Below, piece by piece: positions 57,111-64,000 of a stretch of 64,000 bases of DNA; position 1 is the stretch's first letter, and the number at the start of each line of letters is the position of its first letter. The translations under genes and the position numbers were made by a program. Under the pieces are notes generated by a model. The model was not told where the DNA came from and did not search any database. It saw only the letters and a list, made by a program, of their open reading frames with translations. The stretch is from DATKBT01 sp035546295 (GTDB lineage: Bacteria; Acidobacteriota; Thermoanaerobaculia; Multivoradales; Multivoraceae): the NCBI GenBank assembly GCA_035546295.1, contig DATKBT010000114.1, positions 1 through 64,000 of the forward strand, given 5' to 3'.

Positions 57111-58733
57111 CTACCTCCCGAGCAGGCGCTGGACCTCTCGAATCGTTTCGTCCATCGGGTGGATGCCCAGCTCGCGCGCGAGCAGCGCCGAGAGCTTCTC
57201 GTACTGCCGGCGCACCAGATCCTCACGTCCCTGACGCGCGTAGAGCCTCATGATCGCGACGTGGACCTCCTCCTCGAGCGGCTCGACCGCCAGCAGCGAC
57301 CGATAGCTGTCCTCCGACTCGGCGATGCGTCCGAGGCCGGCGTAGAGGTCGCCGAGTTCCCGCAGCAGCCGGCGGTAGAGAGCCCCGAGCCGCCGCCGGC
57401 GCTCGCGCATCCAGCTCCCGCGAAAGCCCTCGAGCAGGGGTCCGCGGTACAGGCGGCGGGCTCTCTCCAGCGCCTCCAGGCGCCGATCGGGCATCGGCGA
57501 ATCCGCCGAAGCCAGCCGCTCGAACTCCTCGACGTCGACCTCCCAGCGCCAGCGCGGATTGAGCCGATAGACGCCGTTGACGAGCAAGACGCAGCTGTCG
57601 CGGGGAGCTCTCCGCTGGCCACCCGACAGCCAGCGGCGCAGATGGGAGACGGCGGGATCGAGGTTCGAGCGTGCCAGCTCGATCTCGCGATCGGGCCACA
57701 GCGCCTCGACCACGCGCTCCTGGGACAGGCTGCGATCGGGCTCGAGCACCAGCAGGGCCAGGAGCGAGACGACCCGGCGGTACGGCCAGCGCAGCGGAGC
57801 ACCCACGTCGCTGGCCGCCCCCGCGGCGGCCGCCACCACCTCGGGGGCGCCGAGCAGGCTCACCTGGAAGCCGGGGTCGACCGGCGTCCGGCCGTCCGGG
57901 CGCGGGCTCGCGCGACGACGGCCGTCAAGGCGACGGCCGTCAAGGCGACGGTCGAGCAGGGAGCGCAGGAGGTCGAGAGGCTTGCGGCGATCGGCGGCGA
58001 GCTCCGACACGCGACTGCCGGCGACGCCTCCGTCGGTCGCGGTCTCGAGCTCACGCGTCTCTTGCGGGCTCAACGACGGCAGGACCCGACCACGCAGGAA
58101 GCCCCGCAGGCCGCTGTCCTCGAGCAGTGCTCGGCGATCGAGATCGGCGGCAAGAGCCAACGCGAGCTCGAGCGGGCGCAGCCACCCGCCGGTGATCTCG
58201 AACAAGGCATCCAGATCTGCGTCCGGCCGGGAGCCTGCGCCCGCGCATCGATCCAGCTCCTGACGTTCGAGGAGCCACTCACGCGGGCCGATCACGCCCA
58301 CCTGCCCGCGTTCGAACGCCGTCGCCTCGGAGAGACGATCGACGCTCGCCAGGATCCGCTCCGGGATCGCCGCCTGCGCGAGCAACAGCGAGACCGACTC
58401 GGGCCCCCAGCCGTCGCACACCCACTCCGTGATCCCGGCGCGCCGTCCGTCGTCGAGCCGTTCGCTCAGGCGTTGGGGCGACGAGGCATCGATGCGCGAC
58501 AGCGCCCCGATCTGTCCTTCCCCGCGCTGCATCAGACTCGCGAGCAGCCGACGGCGGCCGCTTCCCGGCAGGCCCCACAGCAGCACGAGCGGTGCGTCCT
58601 CGCCTGCCAGTCGCGCCAGGATGCGCTGCTCGTGGGGCGGCGGCCGGGGGGACGTCGCCGGACCCGATGACGCTCCCGCCCGAGCGCGGGCGCTCCCTTC
58701 CGCTGCGCCTTCCTGCGTCTCTCCTGGTCTCAT
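57111..58733 (-). CDS. BTAD-type transcriptional regulator with degenerate ATPase domain
   Basis: 540 residues from ATG 58733; longer frames exist but the start is uncertain. The N-terminal part has VLLWGLPGSGRRRLLASL, a P-loop-like motif lacking the usual Lys. An OmpR/PhoB-type winged helix follows (YRRVVSLLALLVLEPDRSLS and VEALWPDREIELARSNLDPA). The C-terminal bacterial transcriptional activator domain (YRGPLLEGFRGSWMRERRRR, then EEEVHVAIMRLYARQGREDL) completes a SARP/BTAD architecture. It probably activates a neighbouring locus. Confidence 0.82.
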   Translation of the reverse strand: MRPGETQEGAAEGSARARAGASSGPATSPRPPPHEQRILARLAGEDAPLVLLWGLPGSGRRRLLASLMQRGEGQIGALSRIDASSPQRLSERLDDGRRAGITEWVCDGWGPESVSLLLAQAAIPERILASVDRLSEATAFERGQVGVIGPREWLLERQELDRCAGAGSRPDADLDALFEITGGWLRPLELALALAADLDRRALLEDSGLRGFLRGRVLPSLSPQETRELETATDGGVAGSRVSELAADRRKPLDLLRSLLDRRLDGRRLDGRRRASPRPDGRTPVDPGFQVSLLGAPEVVAAAAGAASDVGAPLRWPYRRVVSLLALLVLEPDRSLSQERVVEALWPDREIELARSNLDPAVSHLRRWLSGGQRRAPRDSCVLLVNGVYRLNPRWRWEVDVEEFERLASADSPMPDRRLEALERARRLYRGPLLEGFRGSWMRERRRRLGALYRRLLRELGDLYAGLGRIAESEDSYRSLLAVEPLEEEVHVAIMRLYARQGREDLVRRQYEKLSALLARELGIHPMDETIREVQRLLGR

Positions 58734-59049
58734 CCGTCGCACCGACGAGATCGCCGGCTGGCAGCCGGTCCGGAACTGACGTCCTGACATTTGGCGCGCG
58801 GCGGCGCGCGCGCGAGCGCCGCGTCGATCGCCCAACGACTCAACGTGTCCCCTTTGACCCTTTGACCTCGTGACCTCTGCGCCCGGCGACCCCAACGGCG
58901 CAGGATCACTTTTTCCCATCAATACATCGAAAACTGCGAATTTGGAAGCACTTGTCTTACAGTCTGTCACTCTTCCATTCAAAGCGCCGTCTTCTCCGTC
59001 TTCTCTGGTCGCGGGCTCAGGTCTTTAAACCAATCCTGTCGAGGAGATC
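58734..59049. other. Divergent control region between BTAD and AraC-type genes
   Basis: 316 bp. The central part (58910-59040) is far richer in A/T than the rest of the window, with runs such as CACTTTTTCCCATCAATACA and GAAAACTGCGAATTTGG. Two opposing regulator genes start on either side, so it probably holds both promoters. No definite -35/-10 pair could be assigned. Confidence 0.6.
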
Positions 59050-59706
59050 ATGCGAAAGCGCTCCAGTCCTGTCGTCTCGTTGAACGAAGACCTCGAACCC
59101 CAGTACGAGAACCTCGCCGATCTCGGCGTCGATCCCGCTCTGCTCCAGCGCAGCCGGTCGCTCAGGAGGCTGTGGCGACACGTCGAGGGAAACATCCACC
59201 GGCGGGTGCCGCTCGCCGAGGCGGCCCAGATCGCGGGCTTCGAACGCACCTACTTCTCGCAGTACTTCCATTCCCGGGTCGGCGTCACCTACTCCCGCTG
59301 GATCAACGCCATGCGCGTCTCACGCGCCATCGATCTGCTGATCCACACCCACTTGACCTGCGCCGAGACCTGCGCGGCGGTCGGGTATCGGGACGTCCGC
59401 ACCTTCCAGCGGAACTTCAAGCGCCTCACCGGCTCGACGCCCACCGACTTTCGCGAGAGCATCAGCAAGCATCCGGCGCCGTCGGGCCCTGTCCCTGCCG
59501 GCCTGCCGACCGCGGATCAGCGCGCAGGCACCGCGCGGACCGAGGCCAGCACCCATGATTCCTCGAGCGGCCGGCCCCGAATCGCCCTCGCTGATTCGAA
59601 GGCGACGCTTGCGGATGCAGCCTGCCCCGGCATGCCGCAATCCGGTTCCACGGCTGCTCCCCGGCGACGCGCCGAAGGCGCTTGGAGCCGGGACGGCACC
59701 ACCTAG
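59050..59706 (+). CDS. AraC-type helix-turn-helix regulator
   Basis: 218 residues with GAGGAG just before the ATG. The helix-turn-helix part spans about 45-140: GFERTYFSQYFHSRVGVTY and VGYRDVRTFQRNFKRLTG. The N-terminal sensor domain is very short. Residues about 145-218 look like a translated intergenic tail; they include the dispersed 48-nt element (59643-59690), so the original stop may have been lost. Confidence 0.85.
   Translation: MRKRSSPVVSLNEDLEPQYENLADLGVDPALLQRSRSLRRLWRHVEGNIHRRVPLAEAAQIAGFERTYFSQYFHSRVGVTYSRWINAMRVSRAIDLLIHTHLTCAETCAAVGYRDVRTFQRNFKRLTGSTPTDFRESISKHPAPSGPVPAGLPTADQRAGTARTEASTHDSSSGRPRIALADSKATLADAACPGMPQSGSTAAPRRRAEGAWSRDGTT
59643..59690 (-). repeat. Dispersed 48-nt structured element, copy near batE
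   Basis: On the minus strand it reads CCCGGCTCCAAGCGCC, TTC, GGCGCG and ends AGCAGCCGTGGAACC. It follows the batE stop (59710) after about 19 nt, the same gene-to-element order as elsewhere, but the hairpin is missing. On the plus strand it lies within the last codons of the AraC-type gene. Confidence 0.8.
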
Positions 59707-59709
59707 CCC

Positions 59710-60591
59710 TCATCGCAGAGCCGTGATCAGCTCCACCTGATCGCTCCCCACCCAGCCCTGCTCGCCGTTCGGCAGGGCGATTCGCACCCAGTCGCCGCTC
59801 GTCTCGACGGCCCGCACCTCGGTCCCGGCGTGCAGGCGGAAGCGGACGACGGTGTCGGCACCGGTGCCCGAGAAGGCCTCGACCTCGGCCGGCAGGATCA
59901 CGGCCACCCGTAGCGGCAGCGCCCAGCGGCAGACCAGCGAGCCCACCAGAGCCAGGAGCACTACGCCGGCGATCACCGCGACCCAGCGCAGCGGCTCCGA
60001 GCCCCGCCGGCTCAGCCTCAGCGAAAGAGCAGCGAACAGCACGAGATTGGCGAGGACCGCGAGCCGGAGGGTCTCGCTGGCGCTCAGCGAGTAGTGCCAG
60101 AAGAACAGCGTTCGGCGGACGGCGCCGGGGGCCGGGGGCTCGAGCGCGTCGCGTGCGCTGGCGCGTGCGAAGCGCAGGTTGGCGTCGAGATCCGCGTCGC
60201 GCGGGGAGAGGACCTTGGCCCGGCGGTAGGCGGCGATGGCGGCTCCCAGCCTCCCGTCGCGTAGCAGGGCGTTGCCGAGGTTGTAGTGCACGGCCGGCCC
60301 TGCCACTCCGCGCGCGATCAGCGTGCTGTAGGCGACCACGGCTTTGCCGTACTCGCCCGCGTCGTACCAGCGATTCGCCTCGACGAAGAGCTCGGCGGCA
60401 TCGACGCCGGCGAGCCCCTCCTGCGCGATGCTCGCCAGGTCTGCCGTTGTCGGCGCGTCCTCCTCGACCGTCGCCACGCCCGCCTCGACCAGCTCGGCGT
60501 CGCGCGCGGGATCCTCGACCATCGGCGGCGAGGGCGTGGCCGCGAGCAGACGGACCAACCCGAAGGCTGCCGCCGCCGTGAGCAACTTCAC
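59710..60591 (-). CDS. BatE-like TPR / SH3-domain membrane protein
   Basis: 293 residues from GTG (GTGA overlap with batD). TPR pair at about 70-140 (ELFVEANRWYDAGEYGKAVVAYSTL shown in part: YDAGEYGKAVVAYSTL; then GPAVHYNLGNALLRDG). Two membrane helices (LAVLANLVLFAALSL and VAVIAGVVLLALVGSL) are followed by a C-terminal bacterial SH3 domain (GDWVRIALPNGEQGWVG). This matches the BatE arrangement. Confidence 0.85.
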   Translation of the reverse strand: MKLLTAAAAFGLVRLLAATPSPPMVEDPARDAELVEAGVATVEEDAPTTADLASIAQEGLAGVDAAELFVEANRWYDAGEYGKAVVAYSTLIARGVAGPAVHYNLGNALLRDGRLGAAIAAYRRAKVLSPRDADLDANLRFARASARDALEPPAPGAVRRTLFFWHYSLSASETLRLAVLANLVLFAALSLRLSRRGSEPLRWVAVIAGVVLLALVGSLVCRWALPLRVAVILPAEVEAFSGTGADTVVRFRLHAGTEVRAVETSGDWVRIALPNGEQGWVGSDQVELITALR

Positions 60592-62381
60592 GACTTCCCC
60601 ACCATGTTCCCCACCGTGTTCCCCACCATGTTCCCCAACATGCGGTCGAGGTCACGGATCAAACCGCCGAGCGACCGGGCGAGGCTCGCTGAGTCGAGCC
60701 GGGCGCTCGCCGCGCCATACTGAGCCGCCTCGAGCCGCTCGAGCAGCTCGCGCACCCGCCGCGTCGTCGCCTCGTCGACGCCGGCGTCACGCAGCAGCGA
60801 TTCGGCCTCGATCGCCGTCAATGCCGAGCCTTCGGCGCCCAGCTTGTCGCCCACGTAGCACCGCAGCGCCAGTGATGCGCGCCGCGCGATCGACTCGACC
60901 TCCGAGGGCGCCGCCGTGAGTCCGTCGATCGCGCGGGTCGCGCGCCGCAGCGCCTGGCGCCGCCGGTCGAGCGCCCGATCGCGCTCGGAGCGGAATCGCC
61001 GACGCTCGCGAGCGAGCAGCGCGCCGAATGCGAGCGGCGGAGCCAGACCCAGCGCGAGCCAGAGCCCGCCTCGAAGCCCCGCCAACGGGCCGCTCGACAC
61101 CGCCTCCAGCCCGCGGTGGATCGGCAGGATGTCGTCCGCCAGGATGCGCACTGCCACCTTGCCCGAGCTCGGCGCTACCGACTCGGTGAGCCTGAGCTCC
61201 TCGCCCCCCTGCCCCGGCTGCACGTCGAGCACGATCGGCTGGCTCTTGGCCGTACGGAACTGCTCGCTCTCGGGATCGAAGGTGATCAGCGAGAGTCCAG
61301 GGATCCGGTGCTCTCCCGGCGCCAGCGGCACCAGGGCCGTACGGTAGGTCTTCGAGCCGGAGAGATCGAGGCCGCTGCGATCGATGCGTCCGGCCGGCTT
61401 GTCCTCGTAGACCTTGAAGGCGGGGAGCTCGGGCAGCTCGGGAGCGTGGAGGAGCTGGACGTTGCCGGTGCCGCTCACCCGCATGGTGAGGGTCGCGGAC
61501 TCGTTGACCTCGAGGCTTCGCTTGCTGATCTCCACCGACAGGTCGAAGCGGCCGACCAGGCCCGAGAAGCCCGGGGGCGCCTTGGGCAGCGGCTTGACGT
61601 CGAGCTCGATCGGCCGCGAGCGCAGGAGACGGGTCTCCATGGGAACGCGGCCGAAATCGAAGACGCTGCGCCGGCGACGGCCGGCGTCGGTAGCGACCTG
61701 CACGCTCAGCTCCGACGGGGGAACCGTGCTCTTGCCCACCCGCTGGGCGAACAGCGCCTTGCGCAGCTCGGAGACGCGATACTGGACGCCCTCCACCGTC
61801 GTGTCGTACTCGCGGACGTCGCCGAGGTCCTCGGCGACCAGATCGCCGAACTCGAGAGCCGTGAGGCTGGCGTTGGCCACCGGCACGCGCCGATAGAAGC
61901 GCCAGGTGAAGAGCACCTGTTCCCCGACGAACGGATCGGCCTTCGAGACGCGTGCAGTGACGAAGGCGTCGCGGCTGGAGGTCGGCTCCGCGCTGGCCTC
62001 GAGCACGCGCACCGTGAACGGACGACTGGTGTAGGTGCTGCCGTCGATCTCGGCGCTGACCGTTCCGATCTCGAACTTGCCGACCCTGAGCGGGATCAGC
62101 AGGTAGGTCAGCTCCGCGGCGATCGTCGACCGACCGTTGACGATCTGGGTGATCGTGCTCTGCCCTCGCGGGAGCACACGGAAGTCGGGGAGCGGCGGCA
62201 GCTCGGGCACCACGTTCACGGCGCCCTCGACCGTCACCGTCAGCATGAGCTGCTCGTCGAGCGTCAGCTCGTTGCGGTCCACCGTGGCGCGCACCTGCTG
62301 CGCCAGGACGGGGCCGCCCGCCGACGCGAGCAGCAGCAGGAGCCAGGCGGTCACCGAAGACGATCGCGGCAACGCGCTCAC
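60588..62381 (-). CDS. batD: BatD-like oxygen-tolerance protein
   Basis: 597 residues. Signal peptide (VTAWLLLLLASAGGPVLAQ), then an Ig-like beta array typical of BatD (ATVDRNELTLDEQLMLTVTV and repeats), one membrane helix near residue 440 (GGLWLALGLAPPLAFGALL), and a cytoplasmic helical tail. The extreme C terminus is repetitive: GNMVGNTVGNMVGKS. The stop overlaps batE. Confidence 0.9.
   Translation of the reverse strand: MSALPRSSSVTAWLLLLLASAGGPVLAQQVRATVDRNELTLDEQLMLTVTVEGAVNVVPELPPLPDFRVLPRGQSTITQIVNGRSTIAAELTYLLIPLRVGKFEIGTVSAEIDGSTYTSRPFTVRVLEASAEPTSSRDAFVTARVSKADPFVGEQVLFTWRFYRRVPVANASLTALEFGDLVAEDLGDVREYDTTVEGVQYRVSELRKALFAQRVGKSTVPPSELSVQVATDAGRRRRSVFDFGRVPMETRLLRSRPIELDVKPLPKAPPGFSGLVGRFDLSVEISKRSLEVNESATLTMRVSGTGNVQLLHAPELPELPAFKVYEDKPAGRIDRSGLDLSGSKTYRTALVPLAPGEHRIPGLSLITFDPESEQFRTAKSQPIVLDVQPGQGGEELRLTESVAPSSGKVAVRILADDILPIHRGLEAVSSGPLAGLRGGLWLALGLAPPLAFGALLARERRRFRSERDRALDRRRQALRRATRAIDGLTAAPSEVESIARRASLALRCYVGDKLGAEGSALTAIEAESLLRDAGVDEATTRRVRELLERLEAAQYGAASARLDSASLARSLGGLIRDLDRMLGNMVGNTVGNMVGKS
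60595..60642 (-). repeat. 12-bp tandem repeat at the 3' end of batD
   Basis: Four copies of TTCCCCACCATG (one A/G change, one C/A change) encode the GNMV-type repeat at the BatD C terminus. Slippage could change the length of the BatD tail. Confidence 0.92.
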
Positions 62382-63385
62382 CAGTCCTTCTCCAGCCGTT
62401 TCACCCGCCCCTTCGCCTGCTTTCCCTCGGGCCGTTCCTCCTCGAGTCCCTGCAGGAAGCGCTCGGCCTGCTCCGGGCTCATCGCGGCCGGATCCTGCGG
62501 CTCGGCGGCGGCGCCCTCGGCCGGAGACTCCTGCGGCAGCGGGGGCTGGTCGGCGACGTTCGGATCCGACTCCCCAGGGTCGACCTGTCCGTTGGCGTTC
62601 GTGTCCTCCTCGCCGTCGGTCCGGCCGTCGCCGTCGGTGTCGGGATTCTGCGGGTCGGTCGGGTTGCGGCCCCTCCGCTCGACCTGGTCGGGCAGGCCGT
62701 CCTGATCCGAGTCGCGGGGGTCGGGAGCGCCGCGATCCTCGCTCTCCTGCTGCTCGTTCGGCTCCTGACCGTCGTGGCCCTCCGGTTGGCTCTGCTCGCT
62801 CTCGCCCTGTTCCTGCTCCTGCTCCTGCTGATCCTGTTGCTGTTGTTGCTGTTGTTGCTGCTGCTGTTGCTGTTGCCGCTCGAGCTCCCGCTGGACGAAC
62901 TCCAGGTTGTACTTCGCGTCCTGGTCGTCGGAGTCGATCTCGAGAGCGGAGCGATAGTGCTCGATCGCGTCCTCGAGACGCCCCTGGCGATAGGCCGCGT
63001 TGCCGAGGTTGTAGAGAGCCTCGGCGCGCAGCCCCTCGTCCTCCGCCTCGGCGGCCCGGTTGTACTCGCGCTCCGCGGCCTCGTAGTCGTCGAGCTTGTA
63101 GTAGGTGCTGCCGAGATTCAGGTGGACGACGGGATCCTCGGGGCGCGCGACCTGGGCGTTGGCGAACCCCTCGAGCGCGCGGTCGAAGCGGCCCGACTCG
63201 TAGGCGACGTAGGGGTCCTTCGGCGCCTCCTCCGGCCGCCCTGGTCGCTGCTGCCCCGAGGCGACCGCACCCTCCGCCGCGCCGGCCCGCGCGCCGGTCG
63301 ACGCCGCCAGCGCGCCCGCCGCCAGCGCGAGCGTCCAGGCGACCGCCGCGCCGGGCCGAAGGCCCCGGAAACGGTCAGCGGCCAA
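62378..63385 (-). CDS. batC: BatC-like TPR protein with Gln-rich region
   Basis: 335 residues from TTG 63385, which has AGGAGAGG upstream; GTG 63415 has no ribosome site. Signal peptide at about 8-35 (GAAVAWTLALAAGALAASTG). TPR pair (VVHLNLGSTYYKLDDYEAAE, then EALYNLGNAAYRQGRLEDAI), a 14-Gln run, Glu/Gln-rich linker, and three Asp-rich calcium-binding-like repeats (SDQDGLPDQVE, DTDGDGRTDGEE). It overlaps the batB stop by 11 bp. Confidence 0.87.
   Translation of the reverse strand: MAADRFRGLRPGAAVAWTLALAAGALAASTGARAGAAEGAVASGQQRPGRPEEAPKDPYVAYESGRFDRALEGFANAQVARPEDPVVHLNLGSTYYKLDDYEAAEREYNRAAEAEDEGLRAEALYNLGNAAYRQGRLEDAIEHYRSALEIDSDDQDAKYNLEFVQRELERQQQQQQQQQQQQQQDQQEQEQEQGESEQSQPEGHDGQEPNEQQESEDRGAPDPRDSDQDGLPDQVERRGRNPTDPQNPDTDGDGRTDGEEDTNANGQVDPGESDPNVADQPPLPQESPAEGAAAEPQDPAAMSPEQAERFLQGLEEERPEGKQAKGRVKRLEKDW
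62834..62875 (-). repeat. Glutamine codon repeat in batC
   Basis: Fourteen CAG/CAA codons, read as alternating CTG/TTG on the plus strand. Interrupted codon use reduces slippage compared with a pure CAG tract. Confidence 0.95.
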
Positions 63386-64000
63386 GCGCCTCTCCTGCTC
63401 GGTTTCGTTGCGCACGATCAGAGATCAGCGGCTCGATCATCAGCGCCGCCGCGGCGAGTGCAACAAGCCACTGGAACCGATCCTTCCAGCGCTGTCGGCG
63501 GGCGGAGCCGAGCTCTCGATCCTGCAGTGTAGCTTTGATCCCCTGGAGGTAGATCTCCTCGAGGTCGACATCGCCGGTCACCGAGCGCACGTAGCGCCCG
63601 CCGGTCTCGAGCGCGATCTGCTGGAGGGTCGGCTCGTCGAGCATGGACAGGATCACCTCTCCGGAGCGATCGCGCCGGAAGCCCCCGCCGGGCGCCGGAA
63701 TCGGGGATCCCTCGTCGCGGCCGATGCCGATGCAGAAGATCCGCACGCCGGCTTCCGCGGCGCGGCGCGCCTCCTCGATCGCCTTGCCGCCGTGATCCTC
63801 ACCGTCGGTGATCAGGATGATCGCGCGCGACTCCCGGGAGCCGCCGTCCTCGAACGCCTCGACCGACTTGCGAATCGCCTCGTCGATCGCGGTGCCCTTG
63901 ACCGGAATGAGGTCCGGATCGAGCGAGTCCAGGAACAGGTGCGCGGCGCCGTAGTCGAGGGTGAGCGGAAGCTCGAGGAAGGCGATGCCCGCGAACGCCA
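63375..64000 (-). CDS. batB: BatB-like vWA membrane protein, 5' partial
   Basis: At least 208 residues; the gene continues beyond the right edge. The visible part of the vWA domain includes FLELPLTLDYGA, KGTAIDEAIRKSVE and IILITDGEDHGG. A C-terminal membrane segment (FQWLVALAAAALMIEPLI) ends the protein, as in BatA/BatB. It is the first visible gene of the batB-C-D-E series. Confidence 0.88.
   Translation of the reverse strand, partial: AFAGIAFLELPLTLDYGAAHLFLDSLDPDLIPVKGTAIDEAIRKSVEAFEDGGSRESRAIILITDGEDHGGKAIEEARRAAEAGVRIFCIGIGRDEGSPIPAPGGGFRRDRSGEVILSMLDEPTLQQIALETGGRYVRSVTGDVDLEEIYLQGIKATLQDRELGSARRQRWKDRFQWLVALAAAALMIEPLISDRAQRNRAGEALGR

Overview
This is a GC-rich bacterial chromosome segment with dense, mostly minus-strand gene packing and many 1-4 base stop/start overlaps (GTGA, ATGA, TGATG). 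No rRNA, tRNA, CRISPR array, insertion sequence or prophage gene was seen. Gene content points to an Acidobacteriota-like (Thermoanaerobaculia-type) or related deep-branching Gram-negative bacterium. The indicators are three DUF4159 proteins beside MoxR/DUF58/vWA genes, a split methylmalonyl-CoA mutase, a BatBCDE cluster, and a Ser/Thr kinase with periplasmic-type tails. The taxonomic placement is an inference.

Layout. 1-11811: an envelope-associated MoxR-DUF58-BatA / DUF4159 / TPR-metallopeptidase / caspase-like / vWA-GATase-like cluster. 11819-16956: a Ycf46-like AAA ATPase operon with an isochorismatase-fold hydrolase, and a TPR lipoprotein. 16980-24734: hfq-miaA, comEC, an unknown gene, birA and valS. 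24735-25237: tandem repeats and a 57-residue small gene. 25315-30732: split methylmalonyl-CoA mutase, a sigma-54 response regulator and an HtrA protease. 31045-41986: the transcription/translation operon rimP-nusA-infB-DUF503-rbfA-nrnA-truB-rpsO-pnp, with a consensus promoter and a leader attenuator-like hairpin. 42162-43927: an HTH-receiver protein and a receiver-HD-GYP protein. 44117-50991: hslO-larC-radC, a LOG-family protein, an alanine/sodium symporter and a beta-lactamase-fold hydrolase. 51191-58733: Ser/Thr kinase plus TPR-PDZ protein, two glycosyltransferases and a BTAD regulator. 59050-64000: an AraC-type regulator and batE-batD-batC-batB running off the right edge.

The most unusual signal is not a gene. 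A two-part 3'-end module recurs. It is a perfect or near-perfect hairpin with core GGRAATGGT-loop-ACCATTYCC that starts at or inside the stop codon of a gene, followed about 10 nt later by a structured GC-rich 48-nt element. Complete or near-complete modules follow infB, the 57-residue gene and (degenerate) a DUF4159 gene. Additional element copies lie between infB and the DUF503 gene, in a 98-bp tandem duplication, and at the end of the batE/araC-like convergent pair. The hairpin arms contain the last codons and stop of the particular gene they follow, so the distal arm is an inverted copy of that gene's own end. I do not recognise this as a named element.

The second system worth attention is the left-hand cluster. 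A MoxR chaperone and vWA-domain proteins are coupled to three paralogous DUF4159 proteins, a TPR gluzincin metallopeptidase and a caspase-like protein that appears to lack its catalytic cysteine.
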